Shown here in pieces: positions 36,562-46,331 of a DNA stretch of 64,000 bases (within the stretch, counting starts at the first letter, position 1; each line of letters begins with the position of its first letter). The notes under the pieces were generated by a model, which was not told the origin of the DNA, did no database searches, and was given only the letters and a program-made list of their open reading frames with translations. The DNA is from an uncultured Pseudoalteromonas sp. GTDB taxonomy: Bacteria > Pseudomonadota > Gammaproteobacteria > Enterobacterales > Alteromonadaceae. Position numbers and translations under genes: made by a program. The stretch spans positions 620,001 through 684,000 of the forward strand of contig CANLRB010000001.1 of the NCBI GenBank assembly GCA_947493455.1. Reading direction: 5' to 3'.

Positions 36562-37785
36562 ATGGCTTTCACATTAGCTTGTCCTCATTGTGATCAGTTG
36601 ATTCGCGTCTCCCCGTTACGGGCCGCGCAGCAAGCCCATTGCCCAACATGCCATTGCGTTGTTGATAAAGGCCCGCAGCAAAATAACGACACAATTGTCG
36701 CACTCTCTATCGCCGCCATTGTGTTTTTATTGAGTGCGCTGTTTTACCCGTTTATTTCATTTTCTAATCAGGGGTTAAACCAAACAATCAGTTTATTAGA
36801 TGCTGCAAAAATCTTAATCCAGTTCGATAGCCTGTTGCTGGGTATTTTACTCGACCTCACTATTATTGCCCTGCCGTTTTTCTTACTCTCCCTATATATC
36901 CCGCTGCATATGGGCTTACTCAGTATTATGCCAAAACACTGGGGCATTATATTGCTTAAGTTAATCCGTCATTTGCGGCCTTGGGTTATGTGTGAAATAT
37001 TTCTGATTGGCGTACTGATCAGTATGATTAAGATAATGGCAATGGCAGATGTCGCTTTTGGGCTTAGCTTCTGGTCATTTTTAGCATTTGTGATTTGCTA
37101 TCTTTATGTATCAAGCAAAGTTAATGAAGCTGCGCTGTGGCAACAAGTGCCTGGAACTATTCACCCACTACCTGTAGAGAGTTCAATAAACCGCGCAAAA
37201 GACGCAAACCTGCGTCTTTGTAACACCTGTTTTTTACTAACCGATCAAAGGCAATGTCCGCGTTGCAACAGCAAAGTTCGCGTTCGAACAAAAAACAACA
37301 TCGAAAATGTCGTCGCGCTATCTGTGTGCTCGCTCATTCTCTATATTCCCGCAAATGTATTACCAATAATGCATACATGGGTGTTTAATCAAAACGAACC
37401 GTCAACCATATTGGCCGGCGTTGCAACCCTATGGCAAATTGGCTCATATCCAATCGCGATTATCATTTTTATCGCCAGTATCATCATTCCAATTGCGAAA
37501 CTAATGGTATTGTTTTGGCTCTGTTATATTGCTAAAAACACAAAATTTTACAATCAACATCAAGCAAATAGGTTATATTTAATTACCGAATTTATTGGTC
37601 GCTGGTCAATGATTGATGTATTTGTTGTCACGATTTTAGTTGCCCTTGTTCAACTAGGTGCCTTAATGTCAATTACACCCGGCGTTGGCGCGATTTTCTT
37701 TGCCGGAATGGTGATCACATCAATGCTCGCAGCAATCATATTTGACCCACGACTAGTTTGGGATAAACAAAGAGATATTGAATGA
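36562..37785 (+). CDS. pqiA: Intermembrane transport protein PqiA
   Basis: 407 residues, close to the usual PqiA length. Two halves each begin with a zinc-ribbon: CPHCDQLI plus CPTCH near the N-terminus and CNTCFLL plus CPRCNSK near residue 220. Each half is followed by about four membrane helices (IVALSIAAIVFLLSALFYPF, VVALSVCSLILYIPANVLPI). PqiA is the inner-membrane part of the PqiABC system, which moves lipids between the inner and outer membranes and supports envelope stress tolerance. The gene is the first of pqiABC and its end overlaps pqiB by four bases (ATGA), so the products are probably co-translated. Confidence 0.93.
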   Translation: MAFTLACPHCDQLIRVSPLRAAQQAHCPTCHCVVDKGPQQNNDTIVALSIAAIVFLLSALFYPFISFSNQGLNQTISLLDAAKILIQFDSLLLGILLDLTIIALPFFLLSLYIPLHMGLLSIMPKHWGIILLKLIRHLRPWVMCEIFLIGVLISMIKIMAMADVAFGLSFWSFLAFVICYLYVSSKVNEAALWQQVPGTIHPLPVESSINRAKDANLRLCNTCFLLTDQRQCPRCNSKVRVRTKNNIENVVALSVCSLILYIPANVLPIMHTWVFNQNEPSTILAGVATLWQIGSYPIAIIIFIASIIIPIAKLMVLFWLCYIAKNTKFYNQHQANRLYLITEFIGRWSMIDVFVVTILVALVQLGALMSITPGVGAIFFAGMVITSMLAAIIFDPRLVWDKQRDIE

Positions 37786-39437
37786 AAAATGCAGAAATAA
37801 AAACAACTCGCTCTCTTTCTCCTATCTGGATTTTACCGCTTGTTGCGTTGTTAATTGCTGCCTGGATGTTGTACCAGTACCAATTGACGCAGGGTACGAC
37901 AATTAAAATTAGCATGCCAAACGCAGAAGGCATTGTGGTTGGTAAAACCGAAATAAAAGTTCGCAGCGTTAAAATGGGTGTTATCAGCTCAGTGGTTCTT
38001 GCGCCCGATCAAAGCCACGTTATCGCCTATGCGAACATTGACCAAAATTACAATGACTTGTTAACCACTGACGCCATGTTGTGGTTGGTAGAGCCGCGCA
38101 TCGACGAGACAGGAATAAGCGGATTGGGCACGTTATTGTCCGGCGTCTATCTTGAATTCTTGCCCGGACAAGCGGAGCAAGCCACTGATGAATTTAAATT
38201 ATTGGAAGGACCTCCGCTGATCTCAGACACCGTCGCTGGCGGGCGCTATTTGCTCTACAGCCGGCTTAATGAAGTTGCCGAAGTTGGCACAGGGATCTAC
38301 TACAAAGGGTATAAAGTCGGCCAAATCGAAACCGCGGAGTTTGACTGGCGTGCGCAAACAATGCGCTACGGACTGTTTATTCGCGCGCCTTATGACAACC
38401 TGATCAGCCAAAATATTATCTTTTGGCAAAATTCAGCACTCGAAGTCGATTTATCTGCCGATGGCATCAATGTCAAAACCGGATCGCTTGCCAAAATGCT
38501 TAAAGGGGGAATTTCATTTGCCGTACCAAATGGTGAAGCAAGTGGTGCGCTGGCAAAAAACAATCATATTTTTAGACTGAGCAAAGATTATAAATCGGCA
38601 CTTGAGCAACGCTATGACAACTTTGATTATTACGTTATTCAGTTTGAACAATCGATTCGAGGATTAAAAGTCGGTGCGCCCGTTGAGTATCGCGGCATCC
38701 GCATCGGCACAGTTGTTGAAGCACCTGCAATGCTCGTTGTTGGCGACCGCCCAGCGCATTTTTCGACTGAGAGCACCGCGGTGCCTGTTAAAATAAAAAT
38801 TGAATATAAACGCATTTTTCATGATGCGGATATCGCCAAAGAATTTTGGCAAGGCAACGTTGCTTCGTGGATAGAAAGGGGGCTACGTGCTTCGCTTAAA
38901 ACAGGTAATTTGCTAACTGGTGCGATTTATGTTGATTTTGATATGTACCAAGGCGTTGAACCCTTTAATGAAACGCGAATCGCAGGGCTTCGCGTGTTTC
39001 CAAGCACATCAAGTGGCTTTAGCGTACTTGCTAATCAAGTTTCCGATGTATTGAATAAAATCAACGAACTTAATATTGAACAACCGTTGAGCTCACTTAA
39101 TTTAGCTCTCTCTGAGTATAACAAGTTGGCTGTTGATTTACGCACCATGATTAATTCACAGCGAGCCCAACAACTACCTCATGAAATGAGCGCGTCATTA
39201 AACCAAATACAAAACTCAATGGCATCGTTCGATGTGACAATGCAGCAATTTAAAAAAACAATGTCTGACTATCAACAAGGTTCTGCAGTCTATTCTGAAC
39301 TCACTAAAACCTTACAGCAACTTGAAACGATAGCCGAGCAGTTGCAACCGCTGTCAAAGAGTATTAACGAACAACCTAATATATTGATATTTGATAAAGC
39401 ACTCCAGCCTGATTTAATCCCAACGAAGGAACAGTAA
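37782..39437 (+). CDS. pqiB: Intermembrane transport protein PqiB (MCE family)
   Basis: 551 residues, PqiB-sized rather than YebT/LetB-sized. One N-terminal membrane helix (WILPLVALLIAAWMLYQY), then three MCE/MlaD domains, with GTTIKISMPNAEGIVVGKT opening the first and GLKVGAPVEYRGIRIGTV the third. The C-terminal ~100 residues are helical (coiled coil), as in the PqiB needle. PqiB hexamers form a stacked tube across the periplasm for lipid traffic. Overlaps pqiA by four and pqiC by one base. Confidence 0.93.
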   Translation: MKNAEIKTTRSLSPIWILPLVALLIAAWMLYQYQLTQGTTIKISMPNAEGIVVGKTEIKVRSVKMGVISSVVLAPDQSHVIAYANIDQNYNDLLTTDAMLWLVEPRIDETGISGLGTLLSGVYLEFLPGQAEQATDEFKLLEGPPLISDTVAGGRYLLYSRLNEVAEVGTGIYYKGYKVGQIETAEFDWRAQTMRYGLFIRAPYDNLISQNIIFWQNSALEVDLSADGINVKTGSLAKMLKGGISFAVPNGEASGALAKNNHIFRLSKDYKSALEQRYDNFDYYVIQFEQSIRGLKVGAPVEYRGIRIGTVVEAPAMLVVGDRPAHFSTESTAVPVKIKIEYKRIFHDADIAKEFWQGNVASWIERGLRASLKTGNLLTGAIYVDFDMYQGVEPFNETRIAGLRVFPSTSSGFSVLANQVSDVLNKINELNIEQPLSSLNLALSEYNKLAVDLRTMINSQRAQQLPHEMSASLNQIQNSMASFDVTMQQFKKTMSDYQQGSAVYSELTKTLQQLETIAEQLQPLSKSINEQPNILIFDKALQPDLIPTKEQ

Positions 39438-40024
39438 TGCGTATTTTAGTTATATTTATCTGTTTATTAATCGTCAGCGGCTGCACATCAGCGCCTCAAC
39501 AAATAAGGTATTATCAACTCAATGCGCCGATTTTTGAGCACAACAAGTCTACTTCTCAGTTCGAGCTCATCGTAACCGGCGTTGATGTTAGCGGTTCGTT
39601 GCGCTCGCGCGGCATTACCATGGCGGTGTCTGACGTTGAAACACGTAACGCAAACTTTCATTTATGGAATACGACGCTGAGCCAACAGCTCGCGACAACA
39701 AGTGTGCTCAATCTTGCATCTAAACTGCCAAATGCGACCGTTTTCGACGCCAAATACCAAACCCCACACACAGCATCACAACCACGCTATGCGTTGCAAT
39801 GGCAAGTTTTACAATTTGGTGGTGACAGCCAAGGAAACGCGATTGTTTCAGGCACATGGTATTTATACAAATATAGTGATCAGCAACTCGAACTGGTTAA
39901 ATCGAGCCAATTCAAAAAAGTGAAAGCGCTTGATGAAAGCGGATATGCGGGACTCGTAAAAACACTAAACGTATTGTGGCAAGAACAAAATAGTCAGCTT
40001 GCAGAAGTTATATTAACTCACTAA
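39437..40024 (+). CDS. pqiC: Outer-membrane lipoprotein PqiC
   Basis: 195 residues with a lipoprotein signal (ILVIFICLLIVSGC, lipobox VSGC). The body matches the ABC-type transport auxiliary lipoprotein fold: IRYYQLNAP start, and LRSRGITMAVSD. PqiC sits in the outer membrane and docks the PqiB tube. Its ATG overlaps the pqiB stop (TAATG). The stop overlaps the convergent acetyltransferase gene by four bases; there is no room for a terminator, so transcripts may run into one another. Confidence 0.9.
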   Translation: MRILVIFICLLIVSGCTSAPQQIRYYQLNAPIFEHNKSTSQFELIVTGVDVSGSLRSRGITMAVSDVETRNANFHLWNTTLSQQLATTSVLNLASKLPNATVFDAKYQTPHTASQPRYALQWQVLQFGGDSQGNAIVSGTWYLYKYSDQQLELVKSSQFKKVKALDESGYAGLVKTLNVLWQEQNSQLAEVILTH

Positions 40025-40530
40025 TTGGGACTGTATTGATATAAATTACTGGGTAACTCCTGCCCATTTAGCGTGCTCTGTTTAAGGTATTTGAAGCCAA
40101 GCTTGGCGAGCACATTTTGTGACGCAGTATTCGTTGGCGACGTAAGCGCAATCGGGGCCGCAATACCAAGATTTGTGCTTGCGTAATCCAATACGCTCAG
40201 ACCTGCTTCCGTTGCGTAACCACAGCCGCAATACTCGTCTAAAAACGCGTATCCTAAATCAGGCACCTCAAAGTCAGGTCGAGATACGAGACCGCTCACA
40301 CCAATTAGGGTTTCATTCGATTTTAAAATGACTCCATATAGCCCAAAACCATATTCACGATATTGATTGAGGTATTTTTCTTTAATATGTTGCTTAGCTT
40401 GCGCTTCGTTCGTAACACCCTTATCCCCAATATTTGCGATAAAGCTCGGTTGAGTTACTAATTTGAGTACGAAAGCCGCGTCCTTTTCAGTTAACTCGCG
40501 CAGGAAAAGCCGTTTAGTTTCCATTAACAT
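40021..40530 (-). CDS. GNAT acetyltransferase, RimJ/RimL type
   Basis: 169 residues. LFLRELTEKDAAFVLKL at the start, GFGLYGVILKSNETLIGVSGL and then a LGYAFLDEYCGCGYATEAGL block (acetyl-CoA-binding region with CGYATEA) and NTASQNVLAKLGFKYL, the standard RimJ/RimL-like order. Such enzymes acetylate protein N-termini, amino acids or drugs; substrate is not evident. Start could be two codons later at METKRLF. Lies downstream of the M16 peptidase gene, separated by a strong terminator. Confidence 0.88.
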   Translation of the reverse strand: MLMETKRLFLRELTEKDAAFVLKLVTQPSFIANIGDKGVTNEAQAKQHIKEKYLNQYREYGFGLYGVILKSNETLIGVSGLVSRPDFEVPDLGYAFLDEYCGCGYATEAGLSVLDYASTNLGIAAPIALTSPTNTASQNVLAKLGFKYLKQSTLNGQELPSNLYQYSPN

Positions 40531-40549
40531 TTCTTAAATCCCTAATTTA

Positions 40550-40583
40550 AAAAGTGTTTAACGACGAGTCGTTAAACACTTTT
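40550..40583. terminator. Palindromic terminator between M16 peptidase and GNAT genes
   Basis: AAAAGTGTTTAACGAC and its exact complement around a two-base loop form a 16-base stem with T/A ends; it ends the leftward peptidase gene about 20 bases after its stop. Confidence 0.85.
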
Positions 40584-40602
40584 GTTAGTTATAAATGACC
40601 AA

Positions 40603-43476
40603 TTATTGATAACGAATATGCGATTTAATTTGAGCGATGTCTGAAATAACAGTTTGCCCTTTTAATGTTGCAAACTTACTATCTTTGAACTTATTACCTC
40701 TCATTTGCAAATTTAAGCGTGGTGCTTCACTGTTCAACATTGTTTTCGCATAAAAATCTTTCAAATCATCTAAGGTGACTTTTTCAACTTCCGCTATTAA
40801 CTTGGCTTTGGAATCAAATTCGAAATTCTCACGATACCAATCGTTAAAGTAAGGCCCAACTTCTTCTCGTAAATTCTTTGGCTTTTGCGTTAATGCTACC
40901 AAAGCCGCATTTTTTAGCTGTGCAAATACCTCAGGCGTCATTTTATCAAGCTCTGCTTTGTATTCGAGCTTAAACTTGTCAAAACGAGCTTGCATCTCTT
41001 CAGGGCCTTTCACAGGCGTTTGAATATACAAGCCGAGTCCTGCGTAATCATCAAGGTTTGGTGAGAAACCACCCACTGCGTATGCCAGTTGCTCTTCTGT
41101 ACGCAATTTATCAAACGCGACCGTTCTAAAATGCGATTGTAAAATGCGCCCTTGTGCTTTTTGTTTATCACCTTTTTCTGGGTGCATATGAACATCAATC
41201 ACAGCAACATCGGCAACATCAATATCTTTGGTCATAACCAGTACTTGGCCAGGCTCCGGCAACCAGCTCTTGGTACGTGCAAAGTCAGTTACTTTTTCTT
41301 GCCTTGGTAGTTCCTTCGCAAGTTGTGATGTTAATGTTTTAATATCTTTCGCATCGTAGTTACCGAAGACGAATGCACGCACTTGATTTTGACTCAATGT
41401 GTCATTGATAAGGGCTTGCAAGTTTGCGACCTTAAGCTGCTTTGCACGTTGAATTAACACCTCTTTATCATAATTTCCAGAGCGCGTTAGCTTTGTATAT
41501 TCAGCAAACGCTTGCTGGAACGGAAATTGTTTACCTTGGTTTGCCAATCCGCGGACGTAACGGTCTACAGCTTGCTCAAAGTCCTGTGTCGACGGATTGA
41601 GCTTAATTGATGACAACCCTTGCGTTAGCAACTCTGGTTGCTTGTCAGTAAAGCCATTAATCGTAAATATAAACCCGTTTGCGCCATCAAATGTAATATC
41701 CATGCCCGCAGTGCTTGCCTCTGTTGCAAGAGCAGCTGTTTCAAGGGCATATAAATCGGCCCAAATATCGAGTAAAATCGCGGTATCAATATCTGCTTGT
41801 TTGCGCGGATTATTTACATATACTTCGATTAATCCTTTAGGTTGATTCGCAAAAAGTTTACTCGCAAATTGCCATACTTTAATGCCTTTTTCATCAACGA
41901 CGAGCTGTGGTTGCTCAGTCAGTTTTGAATCGCGTTGTTTCAGCTCAAAACTTTCTGGCAACATGCGGTTGATGTTTGGTAACGACAAAGCAAATTCACT
42001 CGGTTGTTGCCAGCTCGCTGCCTCGGTTGCTGAAATATCATCGATGCGATACTTACCATCATAAAAATGCAGCGTTTGATCGGTTTCTTCTTGCTGGCTA
42101 ATGTACCAAATTCGCAGGTTTTTTGCGGAAAGTTGTTCCAATACCGCATTTATAGCTTTTTCATCAAATTGGGCGTAGTAGTAGTTCGCATTAATTGCAT
42201 TATTAAGCGGATAATCTTGCATGCTTTGCGCTAGGTTACTGACATAGCCAAATGAGTTACTTTTCTCTAGGAATTGGAACTCATTATTAAGCGCAGTTCG
42301 GATCTCAGAGAAGTATTTACTATTTACACCATCCTTTTTAATCAACTCAATATAGCGCATGATAGTCGCAATAATTTCGTCGCGATGCTGCATACCTAAA
42401 TCAGTCAAATTCACATTAACGCTAAATTGACCATAATTGCCATAATGGTTGGACGACGCGGCGCTTGTTAAACTTGAAATCCAACCTTTTTCTCGCAACA
42501 CTTGCGCAGGCGTACCCGGCATTTCAGAGTACAACAGATACGATAAAAAACGATTCGGTTTAACGGCAAAGTCGTTTAAGTTGTTTTCAATAGTGAAATC
42601 GAGAATAAGTTGTTTGACATCCTCATTCGGGGCATAAAATACTTTTTTACCACCCACATCAGCTAAATCTATTTTTTTCGTGACTTTCGGCTTTTCGATA
42701 TTTTTGTTTGGAATATTAGCAAAATACTGTTTTGCCATCGCTTCCATCTCATCAAGTGACGAATTCGAGATAAGCGCGAGTTTCATAATATTTGACGAGT
42801 AATATTGGTTAAAAAACGCAACTGTATCCGTATGCAGTTTGCTGCCTTCTTTGTCACCTAGCGTTTCTAAATTACCAATTAAAAAGCGGTTAGCTGGGTG
42901 ATCGCCCATCATTTTACGGGCCAGTTTAAATTGACCAAAAAAGTCAATTTCGCGGCGCATTGACCATTCAGCGTTCACTGCGCTTTTTTCTTTTTCGGTA
43001 TACTCAGGATAAAGCTTAGGTGCTTTGAAAAAATCAGAAAAGCGGTCGAGCGCTTCACCGTAAGCATCATTATTCACTTCAAACATATAGTTTGTAATAT
43101 CGAGCCATGTGTACGCATTGTGCGCGCCACCATTTTTGGTCATAAACTCCGAGTATTCTTTACTATCTGGAAAACGTTCAGTACCAAGAAACAGCATATG
43201 CTCTAAATAGTGTGCCATGCCCTGCTGAGTCATCGGATCATGCAACAGACCAACTCCTACACTGAGCGCCGCAGCCGATTTTTCAATAGTCTCATCGGAC
43301 ACCAAAATGACTTCAATTTCATTGCTTAATTTAACTGTGCGGTACTGACGCTGGTCATTTGGGCTTACAACGAGTTGCTCTGGAACCAGATTAACAGTTT
43401 GAGTCGTAGGTGACGTTGCATTACATCCGGTTAGTACAGCGAACGCAATGGCGCTTAGACAGAGGGCTTTTTTCAT
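40603..43476 (-). CDS. M16 insulinase-type zinc peptidase, lipoprotein
   Basis: 957 residues, similar in size to protease III (PtrA). Lipoprotein signal (LCLSAIAFAVLTGC, lipobox LTGC). The inverted zinc motif HYLEH is at about residues 88-92, and the distal glutamate follows in AVNAEWSMRRE. Four M16 homologous domains are covered; the late GYAGLGL-like segment (LRTEEQLAYAVGGF) is the usual RxxEQLxY substrate-groove motif. It probably degrades small peptides and unfolded fragments in the periplasm, anchored to a membrane by its lipid. Single gene between two strong hairpins. Confidence 0.9.
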   Translation of the reverse strand: MKKALCLSAIAFAVLTGCNATSPTTQTVNLVPEQLVVSPNDQRQYRTVKLSNEIEVILVSDETIEKSAAALSVGVGLLHDPMTQQGMAHYLEHMLFLGTERFPDSKEYSEFMTKNGGAHNAYTWLDITNYMFEVNNDAYGEALDRFSDFFKAPKLYPEYTEKEKSAVNAEWSMRREIDFFGQFKLARKMMGDHPANRFLIGNLETLGDKEGSKLHTDTVAFFNQYYSSNIMKLALISNSSLDEMEAMAKQYFANIPNKNIEKPKVTKKIDLADVGGKKVFYAPNEDVKQLILDFTIENNLNDFAVKPNRFLSYLLYSEMPGTPAQVLREKGWISSLTSAASSNHYGNYGQFSVNVNLTDLGMQHRDEIIATIMRYIELIKKDGVNSKYFSEIRTALNNEFQFLEKSNSFGYVSNLAQSMQDYPLNNAINANYYYAQFDEKAINAVLEQLSAKNLRIWYISQQEETDQTLHFYDGKYRIDDISATEAASWQQPSEFALSLPNINRMLPESFELKQRDSKLTEQPQLVVDEKGIKVWQFASKLFANQPKGLIEVYVNNPRKQADIDTAILLDIWADLYALETAALATEASTAGMDITFDGANGFIFTINGFTDKQPELLTQGLSSIKLNPSTQDFEQAVDRYVRGLANQGKQFPFQQAFAEYTKLTRSGNYDKEVLIQRAKQLKVANLQALINDTLSQNQVRAFVFGNYDAKDIKTLTSQLAKELPRQEKVTDFARTKSWLPEPGQVLVMTKDIDVADVAVIDVHMHPEKGDKQKAQGRILQSHFRTVAFDKLRTEEQLAYAVGGFSPNLDDYAGLGLYIQTPVKGPEEMQARFDKFKLEYKAELDKMTPEVFAQLKNAALVALTQKPKNLREEVGPYFNDWYRENFEFDSKAKLIAEVEKVTLDDLKDFYAKTMLNSEAPRLNLQMRGNKFKDSKFATLKGQTVISDIAQIKSHIRYQ

Positions 43477-43493
43477 AATTGTTATCCATATAA

Positions 43494-43517
43494 AAACACT
43501 CGGCAGGCCGAGTGTTT
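43494..43517. terminator. Hairpin terminator between M16 peptidase and cyclophilin genes
   Basis: AAACACTCGGC and GCCGAGTGTTT form a perfect 11-base stem with an AG turn. Upstream of the M16 start and downstream of the cyclophilin stop (leftward), though 140 bases from that stop. Confidence 0.65.
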
Positions 43518-43659
43518 AGTCTTTATTTATGCATATTCAGTGAAATTTAGCACTGAATATTTACACTATGCTAACCATAGTATTTAATCATGAAAATATT
43601 ACAACAAATTCAACCTGACTATTGTAACAAATTGTCAAGATCTCATCCGTTTTTCATCC

Positions 43660-44400
43660 CTATTTACGACGAAATAACATCAAGCCAACTAGACCAAATA
43701 AGTAACTTAGGCTACCACTTGACGAAATAATCGGGTCCGGCTTTTCTACAGGTTGGTTTATTAACGTGTTCTTTACTTGCGTTAGTCCGTCTACTGTATT
43801 CGCATTGTCATCGATAACCGCTACGTCATATATCGTTACGAAGTTATCGGCACTCGGTTCTGAGCCATCTGAACACTGAGTCGTTTCCCAGTCACTAAGT
43901 GGGATCTCTCGACACAATGTTAAGCCTGCGATTTTATTAACAACACTCATACCATCGTCAATCACTTGACCAAACACTGTAAAGCCACTGTTTGCTGTAT
44001 CTAAACTCGTATTGTTTTCAAGGTTAAAAAACCACTGACTTGTCGCACTGTTAGGTTGATTATCAAGCTTTGCCATCGCGATAGTACCACGCACATTTGA
44101 CCAAACTGGTTCATTGTCAACAGTATCGAATGTTTGCAATGCATCAAAGGGCACATCACCGTCATTAATATAAGCGCCACCTTGCACTACAAAGGTTGGA
44201 ACAACACGATGAATAATAGTGTTATCATATAAATCGCCGTTCACATACTGCATAAAATTTTCCACCGTTTTCGGTGTCGTTTCATCATACAAACTTACTT
44301 TAAAATTTCCCTGTGATGTTGTGAACTCAACAATCGTTGCGTGCGCTGATGCACACCCTAATAGCGCAGCCCCTGCTAAAATTGATTTAATTGTTTTCAT
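43660..44400 (-). CDS. Cyclophilin-type peptidyl-prolyl isomerase with C-terminal sorting tail
   Basis: 246 residues: signal peptide (LAGAALLGCASAHA), then a cyclophilin domain (~20-185) with TTPKTVENFMQYVN, IIHRVVPTFVVQGG (catalytic Arg) and NSATSQWFFN. It should speed proline isomerisation outside the cytoplasm. Beyond the domain comes a linker and an unusual C-terminus: SSSGSL, a hydrophobic helix (SYLFGLVGLMLF) and RRK, a sorting-tail layout like the protein at 26963. The usual periplasmic PpiA lacks this. It is likely surface- or membrane-anchored. Single gene, divergent from the nucleotidase. Confidence 0.87.
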   Translation of the reverse strand: MKTIKSILAGAALLGCASAHATIVEFTTSQGNFKVSLYDETTPKTVENFMQYVNGDLYDNTIIHRVVPTFVVQGGAYINDGDVPFDALQTFDTVDNEPVWSNVRGTIAMAKLDNQPNSATSQWFFNLENNTSLDTANSGFTVFGQVIDDGMSVVNKIAGLTLCREIPLSDWETTQCSDGSEPSADNFVTIYDVAVIDDNANTVDGLTQVKNTLINQPVEKPDPIISSSGSLSYLFGLVGLMLFRRK

Positions 44401-44596
44401 ACTTTATTAATTGTTTTGTAAAAGTAGACAAGAATACCTTTTCATAGGCATATCCACTAGTGTTAATAACACTTGATAACAATTAATCACATCAAATTGA
44501 ATATTAAATTAATTCAATACAGGACAAATGTCCCCTCACAACAAACATAACTTAGTTATAATTGAAAGGTTAATTTACCGTATAAGTTAAATAATT

Positions 44597-46219
44597 ATGA
44601 CAATAGTTCGATTAGGTTCGCTACTAAGCATTGCCACCGTGTTGAGTGCATGCCAATTAACGCAATCACCAACTGACAAGAATACAGAAGATAAAAACGT
44701 AACTATTAAATATCTTACTGTACTGCATACTAACGATAATCACGGTCGCTTTTGGCATAATGAAAAAGGCGAATACGGTATGGCAGCGCGTAAAACCTTA
44801 ATAGACTCACTGCGCGCTCAAGCAAAGAACAAAGGCCATCAAGTCATTTTACTCTCGGGTGGCGACATTAATACAGGTATTCCTGAATCCGACTTACAGT
44901 ATGCTGAACCAGACTTTAAAGGCATGAGTTTAATTGGTTACGACGCAATGGCATTGGGTAATCATGAGTTTGATAATCCACTCACGGTGCTTGACAAGCA
45001 AATTGCTTGGTCTAACTTCCCACTTCTGTCGGCAAATATAGTTGACAAAAAAACCAACAAACCGATTTATCAACCGTATGAAATTTTAGAAAAAGGCGAT
45101 ATTAAAATTGCGATTATAGGGTTAACAACAGTCGATACAGCAAAAATCGCCAACCCGGAGTATATAGGTCACTTTGATTTTATTGATCCCGCACCAGCCA
45201 CACAAGGTCTTGCTGAAACGATTAGCAAAAAGTATTCACCTGACATCACCATTGCGGTGACACACATGGGTCATTATGTAGACGGAAAACACGGTATTAA
45301 TGCACCCGGTGACGTAAAGTTAGCACGTGACCTCAAATACGGTACTGTCGATTTAATCGTCGGCGGACATTCACAAGAACCTGTCTGTATGGAAGGTGAA
45401 AACGTAAGCGACAAATCATTTGCACCTGGCGATGACTGCGTACCCGATAAACAAAACGGTACTTGGATAGTTCAAGCACATGAATGGGGCAAGTACGTTG
45501 GTAAAGCAGAATTTAAAATTGACGGTGGCGAGGTTGAGTTAACAAATTATCAGCTACTCCCGGTCAATCTAAAACATAACGGCAAATTCGCTGGCACATA
45601 TATCGAAGCGGATAAAACCCTTTATAACTTTTTAAAACCTTATCAAGATAAAGGTCAAAAACAGATTGCAATGCCTATTGGTAAACTCAAAGGGCACTTA
45701 GAGGGTGATCGCAATATTGTTCGTTTTAAACCAAGTAATTTAGGTAAATTAATCGCGAAAGCGCAAAAAGAAAGCGTTGGCGGCGACTTCGGCTTGATTA
45801 GTGGGGGGGGTATACGAAATTCCATCAGCGAAGGCGAAGTAAGCTATAAAGACGTGCTCAAAGTGCATCCTTTTAAAAACCGCATTACCTATGTCGAAAT
45901 GAACGGTGAAGAGCTTTTAAAATACCTCACTACTGTACTTAATTTCCCGGAAGATTCAGGTGCATACTGCCAATATGAAGGTATTTCATTTGACTTAAAA
46001 AACGGTCAACTACACAATTTAAAAATTGCTGGTTTGCCATTTGATAAAAACAAAGCGTATCGTTTTAGCCTAAATAGCTATAACGCAGCAGGTGGCGATG
46101 GCTACCCCAATTTAACGAAACACAAAAAATTTGTTGCAACCGATACAATTGACGCAGAAATCTTAAAGCGATATTTCGAAAGCAAAGATGAAATCAATGC
46201 TGATGACTATTTGCCTTAG
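44597..46219 (+). CDS. 5'-nucleotidase / UshA-family metallophosphoesterase lipoprotein
   Basis: 540 residues with lipoprotein signal (LLSIATVLSAC). N-terminal metallophosphoesterase with HTNDNHGRF, GGDINTG, GNHEFDNP (catalytic His) and GGHSQEP; C-terminal 5'-nucleotidase domain with GGGIRNSI and NSYNAAGGDGYPN, the nucleobase-stacking loop. All metal ligands of the family are visible. It removes phosphate from nucleotides in the periplasm or at the surface, and may also act on UDP-sugars. Together with the S1/P1 nuclease 2 kb away it would allow use of external nucleic acids. Confidence 0.9.
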   Translation: MTIVRLGSLLSIATVLSACQLTQSPTDKNTEDKNVTIKYLTVLHTNDNHGRFWHNEKGEYGMAARKTLIDSLRAQAKNKGHQVILLSGGDINTGIPESDLQYAEPDFKGMSLIGYDAMALGNHEFDNPLTVLDKQIAWSNFPLLSANIVDKKTNKPIYQPYEILEKGDIKIAIIGLTTVDTAKIANPEYIGHFDFIDPAPATQGLAETISKKYSPDITIAVTHMGHYVDGKHGINAPGDVKLARDLKYGTVDLIVGGHSQEPVCMEGENVSDKSFAPGDDCVPDKQNGTWIVQAHEWGKYVGKAEFKIDGGEVELTNYQLLPVNLKHNGKFAGTYIEADKTLYNFLKPYQDKGQKQIAMPIGKLKGHLEGDRNIVRFKPSNLGKLIAKAQKESVGGDFGLISGGGIRNSISEGEVSYKDVLKVHPFKNRITYVEMNGEELLKYLTTVLNFPEDSGAYCQYEGISFDLKNGQLHNLKIAGLPFDKNKAYRFSLNSYNAAGGDGYPNLTKHKKFVATDTIDAEILKRYFESKDEINADDYLP

Positions 46220-46272
46220 GCATATTTAAACTCGTTTTAACGCGCATGATTGTCTGTTGTGCGTGTTTACAT

Positions 46273-46298
46273 AAAAGGCGAAAGTAGGTTCGCCTTTT
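46273..46298. terminator. Bidirectional terminator after the nucleotidase gene
   Basis: AAAAGGCGAA and TTCGCCTTTT with a six-base loop, between convergent genes; T/A ends serve both directions. Confidence 0.85.
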
Positions 46299-46331
46299 AT
46301 TCCTTTTCCCGCCAAATGTATCACTTTGATA

